DNA of 64,000 nt from contig JABDKJ010000035.1 in assembly GCA_013002285.1 (NCBI GenBank), positions 22,603 to 86,602 on the forward strand. Direction: 5' to 3'. A program made the translations under genes and the position numbers. Within the stretch, counting starts at the first letter, position 1. Each line of letters starts with the position of its first letter. The stretch comes from Flavobacteriales bacterium. GTDB taxonomy: Bacteria; Bacteroidota; Bacteroidia; Flavobacteriales; JABDKJ01. Below, in pieces: positions 24,900-33,386 of the stretch. A model generated the notes under the pieces. It saw only the letters and a program-made list of their open reading frames with translations. It was not told the DNA's origin and ran no database searches.

Positions 24900-27314
24900 T
24901 TAGCTTCCACACATCAGGCAGTCATCCGGATTATCAATAGAACAAGCTAATTTAGCAGCTTCTAACTCTGCTTGGCTTTGTGCCTCTTCTTGCGCTTTGA
25001 TGTTTACCTGACCCTGTTGCTCTTGAGACTTCATTTCGATCTCTTTCAGTTTCTGGGCATCCATTCCCAATCCTTTCAATGCATTTGCTGCAGACTTGGT
25101 TCTTAGATAGTACATTCCTGTTTTCAAGCCTGCTTTCCAACCGTAGAAATGCATCGAGGTCAACTTACTCAAATTGGCATTCTGCATGAAAATATTCAAG
25201 GATTGAGACTGATCAATGTAAGCACCTCTGTCAGCAGCCATATCTATGATCGCTTTTTGGCTGATCTCCCAAGATGTTCTATACAACATCTTTAAGTTCT
25301 CTGGTATCTCTTCAATGTTCTGAACAGAACCATTGCTATGCATCAATTTCAATCTTAGATCATCGTCCCATATTCCAAGTTTCACCAAGTCACGAAGTAG
25401 GTGCTTGTTAACTACAACAAACTCGCCTGACAAAACTCTTCTTGTGTAAAGATTAGAAGTGTAAGGCTCGAAACACTCATTGTTCCCTAAGATCTGTGCA
25501 GTACTCGCAGTAGGCATTGGAGCTAAGAGCAATGAATTTCTAACTCCGTGCTTTTTCACCTCATCCCTTAATACACTCCATTCCCATCTTTCACTTGGAG
25601 TAACTCCCCACATGTCAAATTGAAATTGGCCTTCAGAAATAGGAGAACCTTTGAACGTTTCATAAGGGCCATCTTGAATAGCTAGATCCTTTGAAGCCGT
25701 CACAGCAGCGTAATAGATCGTTTCAAAAATATCCTTGTTCAACTGTCTCGCTTCAGGTGAATCGAATGGGTGACGCATCAGAATTAATGCATCAGCCAAT
25801 CCTTGAACACCTATTCCTATTGGTCGGTGACGCATGTTTGAATTGCGTGCTTCAACAACAGGATAGTAATTGTAGTCAATGATCTTGTTCAGGTTTTTCG
25901 TTGCCTGGTAAGTCACTGCAAACAATTTATCATGATCGAACTTTCCGTCATTCACAAACTTTGGAAGAGCAATGGAAGCTAAGTTGCAAACGGCCACCTC
26001 ATCTGGTGCTGTGTACTCCATTATCTCCGTACAAAGGTTAGAAGACTTTATGGTCCCTAAATTCTTTTGATTCGATTTCTCATTACAAGCGTCCTTATAA
26101 AGCATGTACGGTGTTCCTGTTTCTATCTGCGATTCGCAGATCTTATTCCACAGGTCTCTTGCCTTAATGGTCTTTCTACCCATTCCTTCAGCCTCATATT
26201 GTGTATAAAGCTCATTGAATTTGGCTCCATAAGCATCGGAAAGACCAGGACACTCATTCGGACACATTAAGGTCCAATCTCCATTCTCCTCAACTCTTTT
26301 CATGAACAGGTCCGGAGTCCACATTGCGTAAAATAAGTCTCTAGCACGTGCTTCTTCTTTCCCATGGTTCTTTTTCAGATCAAGGAAATCGAAAATATCT
26401 GCGTGCCATGGCTCCATATAAATGGCAAAGCTCCCTTTTCTCTTTCCACCACCTTGATCTACATACCTTGCAGTATCATTGAAGACTCTTAACATAGGAA
26501 CGATCCCATTGGAAGTTCCGTTTGTCCCTTTTATATAAGACCCTTTTGCTCTGATGTCGTGGATTGCCAAACCTATACCACCTGCACTCTGACTAATGCG
26601 AGCACATTGTGTTAAGGTATCATAGATCCCTTGAATGCTGTCGTCTTTCATGGTCAATAAAAAGCAAGAGGACATTTGTGGTTTTGGAGTTCCTGCATTG
26701 AACAAGGTAGGTGTTGCATGAGTGAACCATCCTTCAGACATTAAATTATATGTCTCAATTGCGGAATCAATATCCTCTTTATGAATACCAAGAGAAACAC
26801 GCATCAACATTTGTTGTGGACGTTCTGCTACTTCTCCATTGATCTTTAGAAGATATGACCTTTCCAGGGTCTTGAATCCAAAGAAATCGTAATTGAAATC
26901 CCTGTCATAAATGATCGTAGAATCCAATTGTTCTGAATTGTCTTCGATGATCTTGAATACGTCATCCGCCAGAAGAGAAGCATTTTGACCAGTTATAGGG
27001 TCCACATATTCATGTAAGTCCCGCATTACCTGAGAAAATGACTTCTTCGTGTTCTTATGCAAATTGGAAACAGCAATACGCGAAGCCAGAAGTGCATAAT
27101 CAGGATGCTTTACAGTTAAAGTTGCGGCTGTTTCTGCAGCCAGGTTGTCTAGTTCAGTCGTAGCTACACCTTCATAGATCCCTTCTATTACCTTCATGGC
27201 AACTTTTTCGGGCTCTACTATGGTGTTCAGTCCATAACACAGCTTTTTGATCCTTGCTGTGATCTTGTCGAATTTTATCGACTCTTTTCTACCGTCTCTT
27301 TTTACTACGAACAT
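24900..27314 (-). CDS. nrdA: Class Ia ribonucleoside-diphosphate reductase, alpha subunit
   Basis: Catalytic subunit that reduces NDPs to dNDPs. The 804-residue protein starts with an ATP-cone domain (residues 1-90, [16 protein letters not shown]) that senses ATP/dATP. The barrel carries SSCFLL (substrate-reducing Cys), NLCTEIM (the Asn-Cys-Glu catalytic set) and CNLASIAL (second substrate Cys). The C-terminal pair in CLMCGS passes electrons from thioredoxin or glutaredoxin. A Gln/Glu/Ala-rich helix lies before the tail. It is 30 bp downstream of nrdB, in the order nrdB-nrdA, and ends at a bidirectional terminator. Confidence 0.97.
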   Translation of the reverse strand: MFVVKRDGRKESIKFDKITARIKKLCYGLNTIVEPEKVAMKVIEGIYEGVATTELDNLAAETAATLTVKHPDYALLASRIAVSNLHKNTKKSFSQVMRDLHEYVDPITGQNASLLADDVFKIIEDNSEQLDSTIIYDRDFNYDFFGFKTLERSYLLKINGEVAERPQQMLMRVSLGIHKEDIDSAIETYNLMSEGWFTHATPTLFNAGTPKPQMSSCFLLTMKDDSIQGIYDTLTQCARISQSAGGIGLAIHDIRAKGSYIKGTNGTSNGIVPMLRVFNDTARYVDQGGGKRKGSFAIYMEPWHADIFDFLDLKKNHGKEEARARDLFYAMWTPDLFMKRVEENGDWTLMCPNECPGLSDAYGAKFNELYTQYEAEGMGRKTIKARDLWNKICESQIETGTPYMLYKDACNEKSNQKNLGTIKSSNLCTEIMEYTAPDEVAVCNLASIALPKFVNDGKFDHDKLFAVTYQATKNLNKIIDYNYYPVVEARNSNMRHRPIGIGVQGLADALILMRHPFDSPEARQLNKDIFETIYYAAVTASKDLAIQDGPYETFKGSPISEGQFQFDMWGVTPSERWEWSVLRDEVKKHGVRNSLLLAPMPTASTAQILGNNECFEPYTSNLYTRRVLSGEFVVVNKHLLRDLVKLGIWDDDLRLKLMHSNGSVQNIEEIPENLKMLYRTSWEISQKAIIDMAADRGAYIDQSQSLNIFMQNANLSKLTSMHFYGWKAGLKTGMYYLRTKSAANALKGLGMDAQKLKEIEMKSQEQQGQVNIKAQEEAQSQAELEAAKLACSIDNPDDCLMCGS

Positions 27315-27344
27315 GTTTTGCGTTTGATTTTAAGGTTGTTGTTA

Positions 27345-28397
27345 TTAAAAGTCTTCGTCTATCGAAAACGCGTGATTACTTCCTGTGTCTTGTTGCGAAA
27401 CACCAGACTTCTGATATTCAGCAACTCTTTTTTCAAAGAAATTCGTCTTTCCTTCTATTGCGATCATTTCCATAAAGTCGAATGGGTTGGTCGCATCGAA
27501 TACTTTCTCTCCGATCAATTCGTAGATCAATCTATCTGCAACAAACTCTATGTACTGACACATTAAGTCTGCATTCATACCTATAAGTCTTACAGGTAAG
27601 GCATCCGTCACAAATTCTTTCTCTATTTCTACTGCGTCAATAATGATGTCTTTCACTTGTTGCTTTGGTAATTGATTCACCAAATGATCCTTGTACAACA
27701 TACAAGCAAAATCGCAATGCATTCCTTCGTCTCTAGAAATTAATTCATTCGAGAATGTTAATCCAGGCATTAAGCCTCTCTTTTTCAACCAGAAGATAGA
27801 GCAGAAACTACCTGAAAAGAAAATTCCTTCAACTGCTGCAAAAGCTATCAGCCTTTCTGCATAAGAACCGTTGTCTATCCACTTCAACGCCCACTGTGCC
27901 TTCTTCTTAACGCAATCCAATGTGTCTATAGCATGGAACAAATGGTCTTTTTCCTTTTTGTCCTTTATGTATGTATCTATCAATAAAGAATATGTCTCAG
28001 AATGGATGTTCTCCATCATGATCTGAAATCCATAAAAGAACTTAGCCTCAGTGTATTGCACTTCTGAAACAAAATTCTCTGCTAGGTTTTCATTCACAAT
28101 TCCGTCACTAGCAGCAAAGAATGCTAGCACATGTTTAATGAAATGACGCTCATCGTCATTCAATTTTGTAGCCCAATCCACTAGATCGGATTCCAGATCG
28201 ATCTCTTCTGCGGTCCAAAAACAAGCTTCTGATCTTTTGTAATGCTGCCAAATGTCATCGTGCTCTATTGGGAACAAAACAAATCTGTTTGGGTTTTCAG
28301 TTAAGATGGGCTCTTCAACCTTTGTGTTTTGTGGGAGTACTTCTTGTATCTCTTTGCCGAGAGTAGATTCTTTTTCCTGAGCGATCTGTTCCATCAT
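27345..28397 (-). CDS. nrdB: Class Ia ribonucleoside-diphosphate reductase, beta subunit
   Basis: Small subunit carrying the di-iron/tyrosyl radical cofactor. In 350 residues the metal ligands and radical site are visible: [12 protein letters not shown] (Asp/Glu region), ENIHSETY (Glu, His and the radical Tyr four residues after the His), an EGIFFSGSF helix and [10 protein letters not shown] (Glu and His). The presence of the Tyr argues for a standard Ia radical. Two ATGs are adjacent (28397 and 28394). The 5' region is unusually long and structured (28398-28700), suggesting regulation before translation. Confidence 0.97.
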   Translation of the reverse strand: MMEQIAQEKESTLGKEIQEVLPQNTKVEEPILTENPNRFVLFPIEHDDIWQHYKRSEACFWTAEEIDLESDLVDWATKLNDDERHFIKHVLAFFAASDGIVNENLAENFVSEVQYTEAKFFYGFQIMMENIHSETYSLLIDTYIKDKKEKDHLFHAIDTLDCVKKKAQWALKWIDNGSYAERLIAFAAVEGIFFSGSFCSIFWLKKRGLMPGLTFSNELISRDEGMHCDFACMLYKDHLVNQLPKQQVKDIIIDAVEIEKEFVTDALPVRLIGMNADLMCQYIEFVADRLIYELIGEKVFDATNPFDFMEMIAIEGKTNFFEKRVAEYQKSGVSQQDTGSNHAFSIDEDF

Positions 28398-28449
28398 TCT
28401 TCTTTTTAGTTGTTCAAAAAATATTTTAATTACGACCTCTTTGGTTTGG

Positions 28450-28505
28450 CGACACCTTTCCCTTGCCGTAGCGCGGCATTTTATTGTGGTGTGATCTTTG
28501 CCGGA
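28450..28505 (-). ncRNA. Candidate structured element in the nrdB leader
   Basis: On the minus strand ACACC pairs with GGTGT, enclosing a hairpin TGCCG/CGGCA with a CGCTA loop; an outer GGC/GCC pairing is also possible. It sits between the intrinsic terminator and the nrdB start. It does not match a riboswitch class that I recognise. A chance fold is possible. Confidence 0.3.
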
Positions 28506-28506
28506 T

Positions 28507-28537
28507 AAAAAACCCGCTTAGGATCGTGTTAAGCGGG
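28507..28537 (-). terminator. Intrinsic terminator in the nrdB leader (candidate attenuator)
   Basis: CCCGCTTA and TAAGCGGG form a perfect 8-bp stem around a 9-base loop, followed on the minus strand by six Ts. It lies 110 bp upstream of the nrdB start, in the same orientation, with no annotated gene upstream on that strand. It would stop transcripts before nrdB unless bypassed. Confidence 0.7.
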
Positions 28538-28597
28538 ACGACAAAAATTGACAAAATAATCGGAGGTCACAACGCAAATTAATTCACAATTGATCAT
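28529..28597 (-). CDS. Possible 22-codon leader peptide upstream of nrdB
   Basis: An ATG-started frame on the minus strand encodes MINCELICVVTSDYFVNFCR followed by Pro-Ala and TAA. The stop codon falls at the end of the first arm of the intrinsic terminator, the geometry of translation-coupled attenuation. Three Cys and three aromatic residues are present but no run of one regulatory amino acid. There is no ribosome-binding site to support it, so it may be chance. Confidence 0.2.
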   Translation of the reverse strand: MINCELICVVTSDYFVNFCRPA

Positions 28598-28599
28598 AG

Positions 28600-28608
28600 T
28601 TATTCACA
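28600..28608 (+). promoter_or_regulatory. DnaA-box-like site upstream of nrdB
   Basis: TTATTCACA fits the relaxed DnaA box TTATNCACA exactly. A one-mismatch copy (TAATTCACA) begins 20 bp away at 28580. DnaA is known to regulate nrdAB in E. coli; in this organism it is inference. Confidence 0.3.
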
Positions 28609-28655
28609 TGATCTGCGCTGGTTTGAACGCATACATTGATTTTACTATCGGTCTA

Positions 28656-28698
28656 TCAAAACGAGCACAAATAATTATTTTTGTAATTCAAAACGAGC
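28656..28698. repeat. Two direct repeats of TCAAAACGAGC, 32 bp apart
   Basis: Identical 11-mers at 28656-28666 and 28688-28698 sit about three helical turns apart in the nrdB upstream region. A near copy (TCAACACGAGC) occurs at 35280-35290 in the gap between the ABC permease gene and purH. They may be regulator-binding sites. Confidence 0.4.
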
Positions 28699-28945
28699 CG
28701 AAATATTTGGCACAGACTAGCTATATATGACCTGTTTTTCAACGATCATATTTCGACCACTTGATTGAGGAACAACTCCAAAAGATAGGTGGCTAAAAAA
28801 TACCGATACATCGAAAAGGTCGAACATGGTAAAATGTGTATCGTATAAATGGCATGACGTTATCCAATCTAATAGGTCACATATTTTTAGACCAATTTGG
28901 CATTTTGGCACGCCAATTGTCTTATTTCCTTCAAAATGTGGAGAT

Positions 28946-29629
28946 ATGAAAAGAATTGTACTCAATATCGCAGCAATTATCCTTTGCACGGCTATGTCCG
29001 CTCAGGGAAGAGGTCCAACTATAGGAATGAACATGCAGTTAACTGTTCCGACAGAAAATTTTTCTGCGAACTATGCGGGTGTTCCAATTGGCTATGGAAT
29101 ACAATTCGCAATTCCTTCAGGCTTAGGCTCTATGATGGAATGGGGTATCGATTATTCGAAGAACACATTAGGTTCAGATAATGAACAGGTTACTTTTCAG
29201 GATGGCCTCAATAATTTACTTGCAGGAGATATGTCTTTAAAGAGCCAAGTAAATAGCTACCATGCCATGGGCAGGTTCAGTCCCCTGAACGGACCATTAA
29301 GAGTATACCTTGATGGATATGCTGGCTTCAGGAATTTCACGACTAAAAGCGTTTTGGAATACCAGAATATGGAGGGCCTTGATATGCAGACCATTTATGT
29401 GGCGAATAGAGACCTCTCTTTCAGCTATGGTTGGGGTGCAGGAGCTATGCTGTCCTTAAAAAGAAATCTCATGTTCGATGTAGGATTCCAGAAATTGAAA
29501 GGTGGGAATGTTACTATGATCGATCAAAACTCGATCCAGATCAAACCAGATGGAAGCACAGAATTCAATTTCATTCAGTCTACGACAGATGTTTTAGTTC
29601 CACGTGTAGGGCTTACATTGGCATTTTAG
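28946..29629 (+). CDS. Outer-membrane beta-barrel protein, probable
   Basis: A 227-residue protein with a Sec signal peptide (MKRIVLNIAAIILCTAMSAQ) and alternating hydrophobic/polar strands with Gly and aromatic girdles (for example YGWGAGAMLSL and RVYLDGYAGFRNF), ending VPRVGLTLAF, a typical last barrel strand. I recognise it as an OmpA/OmpW-like eight-strand barrel only by general pattern; the specific family is uncertain. The frame stays open upstream to 28826, but only the ATG at 28946 yields a signal peptide. It is monocistronic and divergent from nrdB. Function unknown. Confidence 0.8.
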   Translation: MKRIVLNIAAIILCTAMSAQGRGPTIGMNMQLTVPTENFSANYAGVPIGYGIQFAIPSGLGSMMEWGIDYSKNTLGSDNEQVTFQDGLNNLLAGDMSLKSQVNSYHAMGRFSPLNGPLRVYLDGYAGFRNFTTKSVLEYQNMEGLDMQTIYVANRDLSFSYGWGAGAMLSLKRNLMFDVGFQKLKGGNVTMIDQNSIQIKPDGSTEFNFIQSTTDVLVPRVGLTLAF

Positions 29630-29675
29630 TCATCCGTCTATTTTCATATATTTAGGCCATACCAATTTATTGATC

Positions 29676-30206
29676 ATGGCTATAAGAAGACCTTTCAATT
29701 TACAGAAGTGGATAGATGAACACCGTGAGGAACTAAAACCACCTGTTGGAAATCGAAACCTCTATCGCGAAGAATCGGAAGATTACATAGTAATGATAGT
29801 TGCCGGACCTAATGCTCGAAAAGATTATCATTACAACGAGACTGAGGAACTCTATTATCAAATAGAAGGAGACATCAATGTGCGGATCCAAGAAAATGGA
29901 GAAGCAGTGGATATACCTATTAAGGAAGGTGAAATGTTCCTCTTGCCACCTAAAGTCCCACATTCCCCAATGCGTTCCGAAGGGTCCATAGGGCTAGTTA
30001 TCGAATTGAAAAGGAAGCCGGAAGAAAATGATGGTCTCTTGTGGTTTTGTGATAATTGTAACACCAAATTACACGACAGCTATTTTAAATTGACCAATAT
30101 AGAAAAGGACTTTCTTCCAAGATTTAAGGATTATTATACAGACGAAGAAAAACGCACATGCAGCAATTGCGGAGAAGTAATGCAAACAGACCCTCGCTTT
30201 ATTTAA
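29676..30206 (+). CDS. haaO: 3-hydroxyanthranilate 3,4-dioxygenase
   Basis: A cupin-fold Fe(II) dioxygenase that opens the ring of 3-hydroxyanthranilate to 2-amino-3-carboxymuconate semialdehyde in the kynurenine pathway. In 176 residues the iron ligands are in DYHYNETEE (His and Glu) and PHSPMR (His). The C terminus has the second, rubredoxin-like iron site CDNC...CSNC found in bacterial enzymes. The frame opens at a TTG (29670), but the ATG at 29676 is the better start. The next gene, ACMSD, consumes its product, so the pair are consecutive steps of tryptophan degradation. Confidence 0.95.
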   Translation: MAIRRPFNLQKWIDEHREELKPPVGNRNLYREESEDYIVMIVAGPNARKDYHYNETEELYYQIEGDINVRIQENGEAVDIPIKEGEMFLLPPKVPHSPMRSEGSIGLVIELKRKPEENDGLLWFCDNCNTKLHDSYFKLTNIEKDFLPRFKDYYTDEEKRTCSNCGEVMQTDPRFI

Positions 30207-30236
30207 AATTCCTTCTCTGTTCTGAACCTGCACTCA

Positions 30237-31256
30237 ATGAAGAACCTTTTTACCATAGATATACATACACACATCCTTCCCGAAAACATTCCGGATTTTC
30301 GTTCCAAGTTCGGGTATGGTGGTTTTATACATCTAGACCACCACAAACCAAAATGCGCTCGGATGATGATGGACGACCGATTCTTTCGGGAGATCTATTG
30401 CAATTGCTGGGACCCCGTTACAAGAATTGAAGAATGTGAAGAGCAACAGGTAAATGTACAAGTACTCTCTACAGTACCTGTGATGTTCGGTTATTGGGCA
30501 AGCCCACATGATACCCTCACTCTTTCTATGTTCTTGAATGATCATATAGCTGGTATCGTTGAGGAATTCCCAAAACGTTTTATCGGTTTGGGCACCTTAC
30601 CCATGCAAGCTCCGGAACTCGCCATAAAAGAATTAGAGCGTTGCAAGAGAATAGGGCTTGTTGGAATTGAGATCGGTTCTCATATTAATGACTGGAACCT
30701 GAACGATCCAAACCTTTTTCCAATTTTCCAGGCATGCGAAGAATTGGACATGGCGCTTTTTGTGCATCCATGGGATATGATGGGCAAGGATAAAATGGAA
30801 AAATATTGGTTGCCTTGGTTGGTTGGTATGCCGGCAGAAACTTCGCTAGCGATATGTTCAATGATCTTTGGAGGAGTATTCGAGAGGCTTCCGAAACTCA
30901 GGGTCGCATTTGCTCATGGTGGCGGATCATTTCCAGCGACTATAGGACGAGTGGAACACGGATTCAATGTCAGGCCAGATCTTTGTGCCATCGACAACAA
31001 CGTAAACCCAAAAGAGTATTTAGGTAAATTTTGGCTCGACTCCTTGGTGCACGACCCACAGATGCTCGACTATGTAGTTGGTCTTATGGGTGAAGACAAA
31101 ATTGCTTTGGGAACAGATTACCCCTTTCCTCTTGGAGAACTTGAACCCGGAAAACTGATCCATAGCATGTCTGAATATGATGATGCGAAAAAAGAAATGC
31201 TCCTGAGCGGATCTGCCTTGAAATGGCTTTCATTGGACAAAAAATCATTCATTTGA
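30237..31256 (+). CDS. 2-amino-3-carboxymuconate-6-semialdehyde decarboxylase (ACMSD)
   Basis: An amidohydrolase-superfamily zinc enzyme that decarboxylates the HaaO product, sending it to catabolism instead of quinolinate/NAD. The 339 residues show the metal-binding IDIHTHILPE near the N terminus, LFVHPWDMMG (His), FAHGGGSFP (His) and LGTDYPFPLG (Asp), the ACMSD set. It lies 30 bp after haaO and is clearly co-transcribed. The kynureninase, kynurenine monooxygenase and dehydrogenase genes are not in the window. Confidence 0.93.
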   Translation: MKNLFTIDIHTHILPENIPDFRSKFGYGGFIHLDHHKPKCARMMMDDRFFREIYCNCWDPVTRIEECEEQQVNVQVLSTVPVMFGYWASPHDTLTLSMFLNDHIAGIVEEFPKRFIGLGTLPMQAPELAIKELERCKRIGLVGIEIGSHINDWNLNDPNLFPIFQACEELDMALFVHPWDMMGKDKMEKYWLPWLVGMPAETSLAICSMIFGGVFERLPKLRVAFAHGGGSFPATIGRVEHGFNVRPDLCAIDNNVNPKEYLGKFWLDSLVHDPQMLDYVVGLMGEDKIALGTDYPFPLGELEPGKLIHSMSEYDDAKKEMLLSGSALKWLSLDKKSFI

Positions 31257-31283
31257 TCAAAGCAGCATTTATTCAACGATACT

Positions 31284-31314
31284 TGCTATAGCAGATCTTT
31301 TAAAATATCTTTGT
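31284..31314 (+). promoter_or_regulatory. Promoter of the PurF-like gene (-33 TTG, 20-bp spacer, -7 TATCTTTG)
   Basis: TTG at 31284-31286 and TATCTTTG at 31307-31314 match the consensus with a 20-bp spacer. The leader would be about 11 nt. The box sits just after the ACMSD stop codon. Confidence 0.65.
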
Positions 31315-31329
31315 GCTCGACTATAGACC

Positions 31330-33225
31330 ATGAGTGACGCCATCAAACATGAGTGCGGAATAGCACTTCTTCGTTTAAAAAAACCTCTTCAATTTTATTT
31401 GGATAAATACGGCACACCTTTTTACGGTGCGAACAAGCTGTATTTACTCATGGAAAAGCAGCACAATCGAGGTCAAGACGGGGCTGGAGTTGCAAGCATT
31501 AAGTTCGATGTCAATCCAGGTGAACGCTATATAAGCCGAAAAAGATCGATCAGCCAAAAACCCCTTAAGGAAATATTTGACCATATAAATGGTCGTTTTG
31601 AAAGTGCTCTTGAAAAAGACCCTGAAAAAGTAAATGATGTAGAATGGCTAAAAAGAAATTGTCCTTTCACTGGCGAACTATTTTTAGGGCATTTGAGATA
31701 TGGCACCTTCGGAAAGAATTCAATTGAAAGTTGCCACCCTTTTCTAAGGCAAAATAACTGGATGACACGTAATTTGGTTGTTGCAGGCAATTTTAACCTT
31801 ACCAATGTAGATGAGCTTTTTAATATCCTCATCAATATAGGACAGCATCCCAAAGAAAAATCTGATACGGTAACAGTACTTGAAAAGATCGGGCACTATT
31901 TGGACGATGAGAACCAACAGTTATTTGACAAGTACAAAGCCGAAGGCCTTTCTTATCAAGAGATCACACAAAAGATAGCTGAGAACATTAGCATCCGAAA
32001 TATTCTTGAGAATTCAGTAGTGGATTGGGATGGAGGATACGTCATGGCTGGAATGATGGGCCATGGCGATGCATTTGTTTTGAGAGATCCGAATGGAATT
32101 CGTCCAGCTTATTATTTTGAGGACGATGAGATAGTTGTGGTGACTTCTGAGAGACCCGTAATCCAAACAGCTTTCAATATCCGTAGAGACAAGATCAGGG
32201 AATTACCTCCTGGCAATGCCATTTCCATAAAGAAAAATGGAGAGGTCAATATTTTTGAGGTAACTGAACCCAAAGAACGTAAGGCCTGTTCTTTTGAACG
32301 CATTTATTTTTCTAGGGGTAGTGATCATGATATCTATAAAGAGCGTCAAATGCTCGGCAGGAAGTTGGTGCCGAAGATCATGGAAGAGATCGATCACGAT
32401 CTCAGTAATTCTGTTTTTTCATTCATTCCCAACACAGCAGAAACTTCATTTTACGGTTTGATCAAAGGTTTAGAAGATCACTTGAATGAGGAGAAAAAGA
32501 AACAACTTAAGACCATTGACATCAATGACGAAGAGGCATTGAACAAGATCATGTACTTAAGGCCTCGCATTGAAAAGATCGCCATAAAGGACGCCAAATT
32601 AAGGACATTCATTACGCAGGATGAAGATAGGGATGACATGGTGGCCCATGTATATGACATTACATATGGTACGGTAAACCCTGGCGACAATCTGGTGATC
32701 ATAGATGATTCGATCGTAAGAGGAACCACTTTAAAACAAAGTATCTTAAAGATCTTGGATCGCTTAGGACCAGAGACGATCATCATTCTTTCGTCTGCGC
32801 CACAGATCCGCTATCCAGATTGTTACGGAATAGACATGGCTAAATTGGGAGACTTCATTGCCTTCCAGGCTGCTATTGCACTACTCAAAGAAAACGACAT
32901 GGGTTACTTGATCGATCATGTTTTCAATAAATGCGAAGAGCAGCAGTATAAACCAAAGGGAGAGATCGTTAACCATGTTAAAGAGATCTATGCTCCATTT
33001 ACTGATGAGGAGATCTCAAATAAGATCGCAGAATTACTTACACCTAAAGGCATCAATGCCAAGGTGAAGATCATCTATCAAACTTTGGAAGGTTTACATG
33101 CATCATGCCCAGACAATTTGGGAGATTGGTATTTCTCAGGGAACTACCCTACGCCTGGTGGGAACAAAGTGGTGAACAAAGCCTTTATAAATTTCTACAA
33201 AGGCGTGAATCAACGAGCGTATTAG
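31330..33225 (+). CDS. Large amidophosphoribosyltransferase-like protein (PurF family)
   Basis: A 631-residue class II glutamine amidotransferase fused to a PRTase. The N terminus HECGIALLR carries the Ntn nucleophile Cys (after a short propeptide), followed by QHNRGQDGAG and the GHLRYGTFGKNS segment. The PRPP-binding loop NLVIIDDSIVRGTTL is near residue 455. It is about 150 residues longer than ordinary PurF, with an insertion around residues 185-235 and a C-terminal extension (EIYAPFTDEEISNKIAELL to QRAY). As I recall, Bacteroidota commonly keep this long form beside a normal PurF. Whether it makes phosphoribosylamine is inference; it has its own promoter. Confidence 0.85.
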   Translation: MSDAIKHECGIALLRLKKPLQFYLDKYGTPFYGANKLYLLMEKQHNRGQDGAGVASIKFDVNPGERYISRKRSISQKPLKEIFDHINGRFESALEKDPEKVNDVEWLKRNCPFTGELFLGHLRYGTFGKNSIESCHPFLRQNNWMTRNLVVAGNFNLTNVDELFNILINIGQHPKEKSDTVTVLEKIGHYLDDENQQLFDKYKAEGLSYQEITQKIAENISIRNILENSVVDWDGGYVMAGMMGHGDAFVLRDPNGIRPAYYFEDDEIVVVTSERPVIQTAFNIRRDKIRELPPGNAISIKKNGEVNIFEVTEPKERKACSFERIYFSRGSDHDIYKERQMLGRKLVPKIMEEIDHDLSNSVFSFIPNTAETSFYGLIKGLEDHLNEEKKKQLKTIDINDEEALNKIMYLRPRIEKIAIKDAKLRTFITQDEDRDDMVAHVYDITYGTVNPGDNLVIIDDSIVRGTTLKQSILKILDRLGPETIIILSSAPQIRYPDCYGIDMAKLGDFIAFQAAIALLKENDMGYLIDHVFNKCEEQQYKPKGEIVNHVKEIYAPFTDEEISNKIAELLTPKGINAKVKIIYQTLEGLHASCPDNLGDWYFSGNYPTPGGNKVVNKAFINFYKGVNQRAY

Positions 33226-33264
33226 AATAGTGCTGGGTTATGAGTGATCTTGATCAAAGCTGCC

Positions 33265-33353
33265 CCCTGAGCACAGTCGAAGGGTAAGGCGAGCATGTCT
33301 TGAGTACTCTTGGATAGTGAGGACAAAGCTGGGCACTGAGCCTGTCGAAGTGC
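33265..33353. repeat. Two interspersed palindromic repeats of the CTGAGCC-TGTCGAAG type
   Basis: CCCTGAGCACAGTCGAAGGG (33265-33284) and GCACTGAGCCTGTCGAAGTG plus C (33333-33353) are imperfect palindromes with complementary ends (CCCT/AGGG and GCACT/AGTGC) around a shared core. This core is a very common intergenic repeat in many bacterial genomes. Both follow an AAAGCTG. They may be REP-like elements or form hairpins after the PurF-like gene. Confidence 0.6.
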
Positions 33354-33386
33354 TAGAAAAAAAAACTCTATTTCCTTTAGATCTTT

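Larger units (their letters stand above)
28398..28945. promoter_or_regulatory. Divergent intergenic region of 548 bp between nrdB and an outer-membrane protein gene
   Basis: This is the longest gene-free stretch. Reading towards nrdB it holds two 11-bp direct repeats (28656-28698), a DnaA-box-like site (28600-28608), small reading frames (28529-28636), an intrinsic terminator (28507-28537) and a second foldable stretch (28450-28505) before the nrdB ATG. No exact TAnnTTTG box was found for either flanking gene. The 28700-28945 part, upstream of the outer-membrane protein gene, shows no further clear structure. Confidence 0.6.

Noticed and set aside
28398..28560. Known riboswitch (cobalamin, SAM, TPP) upstream of nrdB
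   Set aside because: No B12-box-like or other consensus core was seen; only the generic terminator and an unfamiliar fold.
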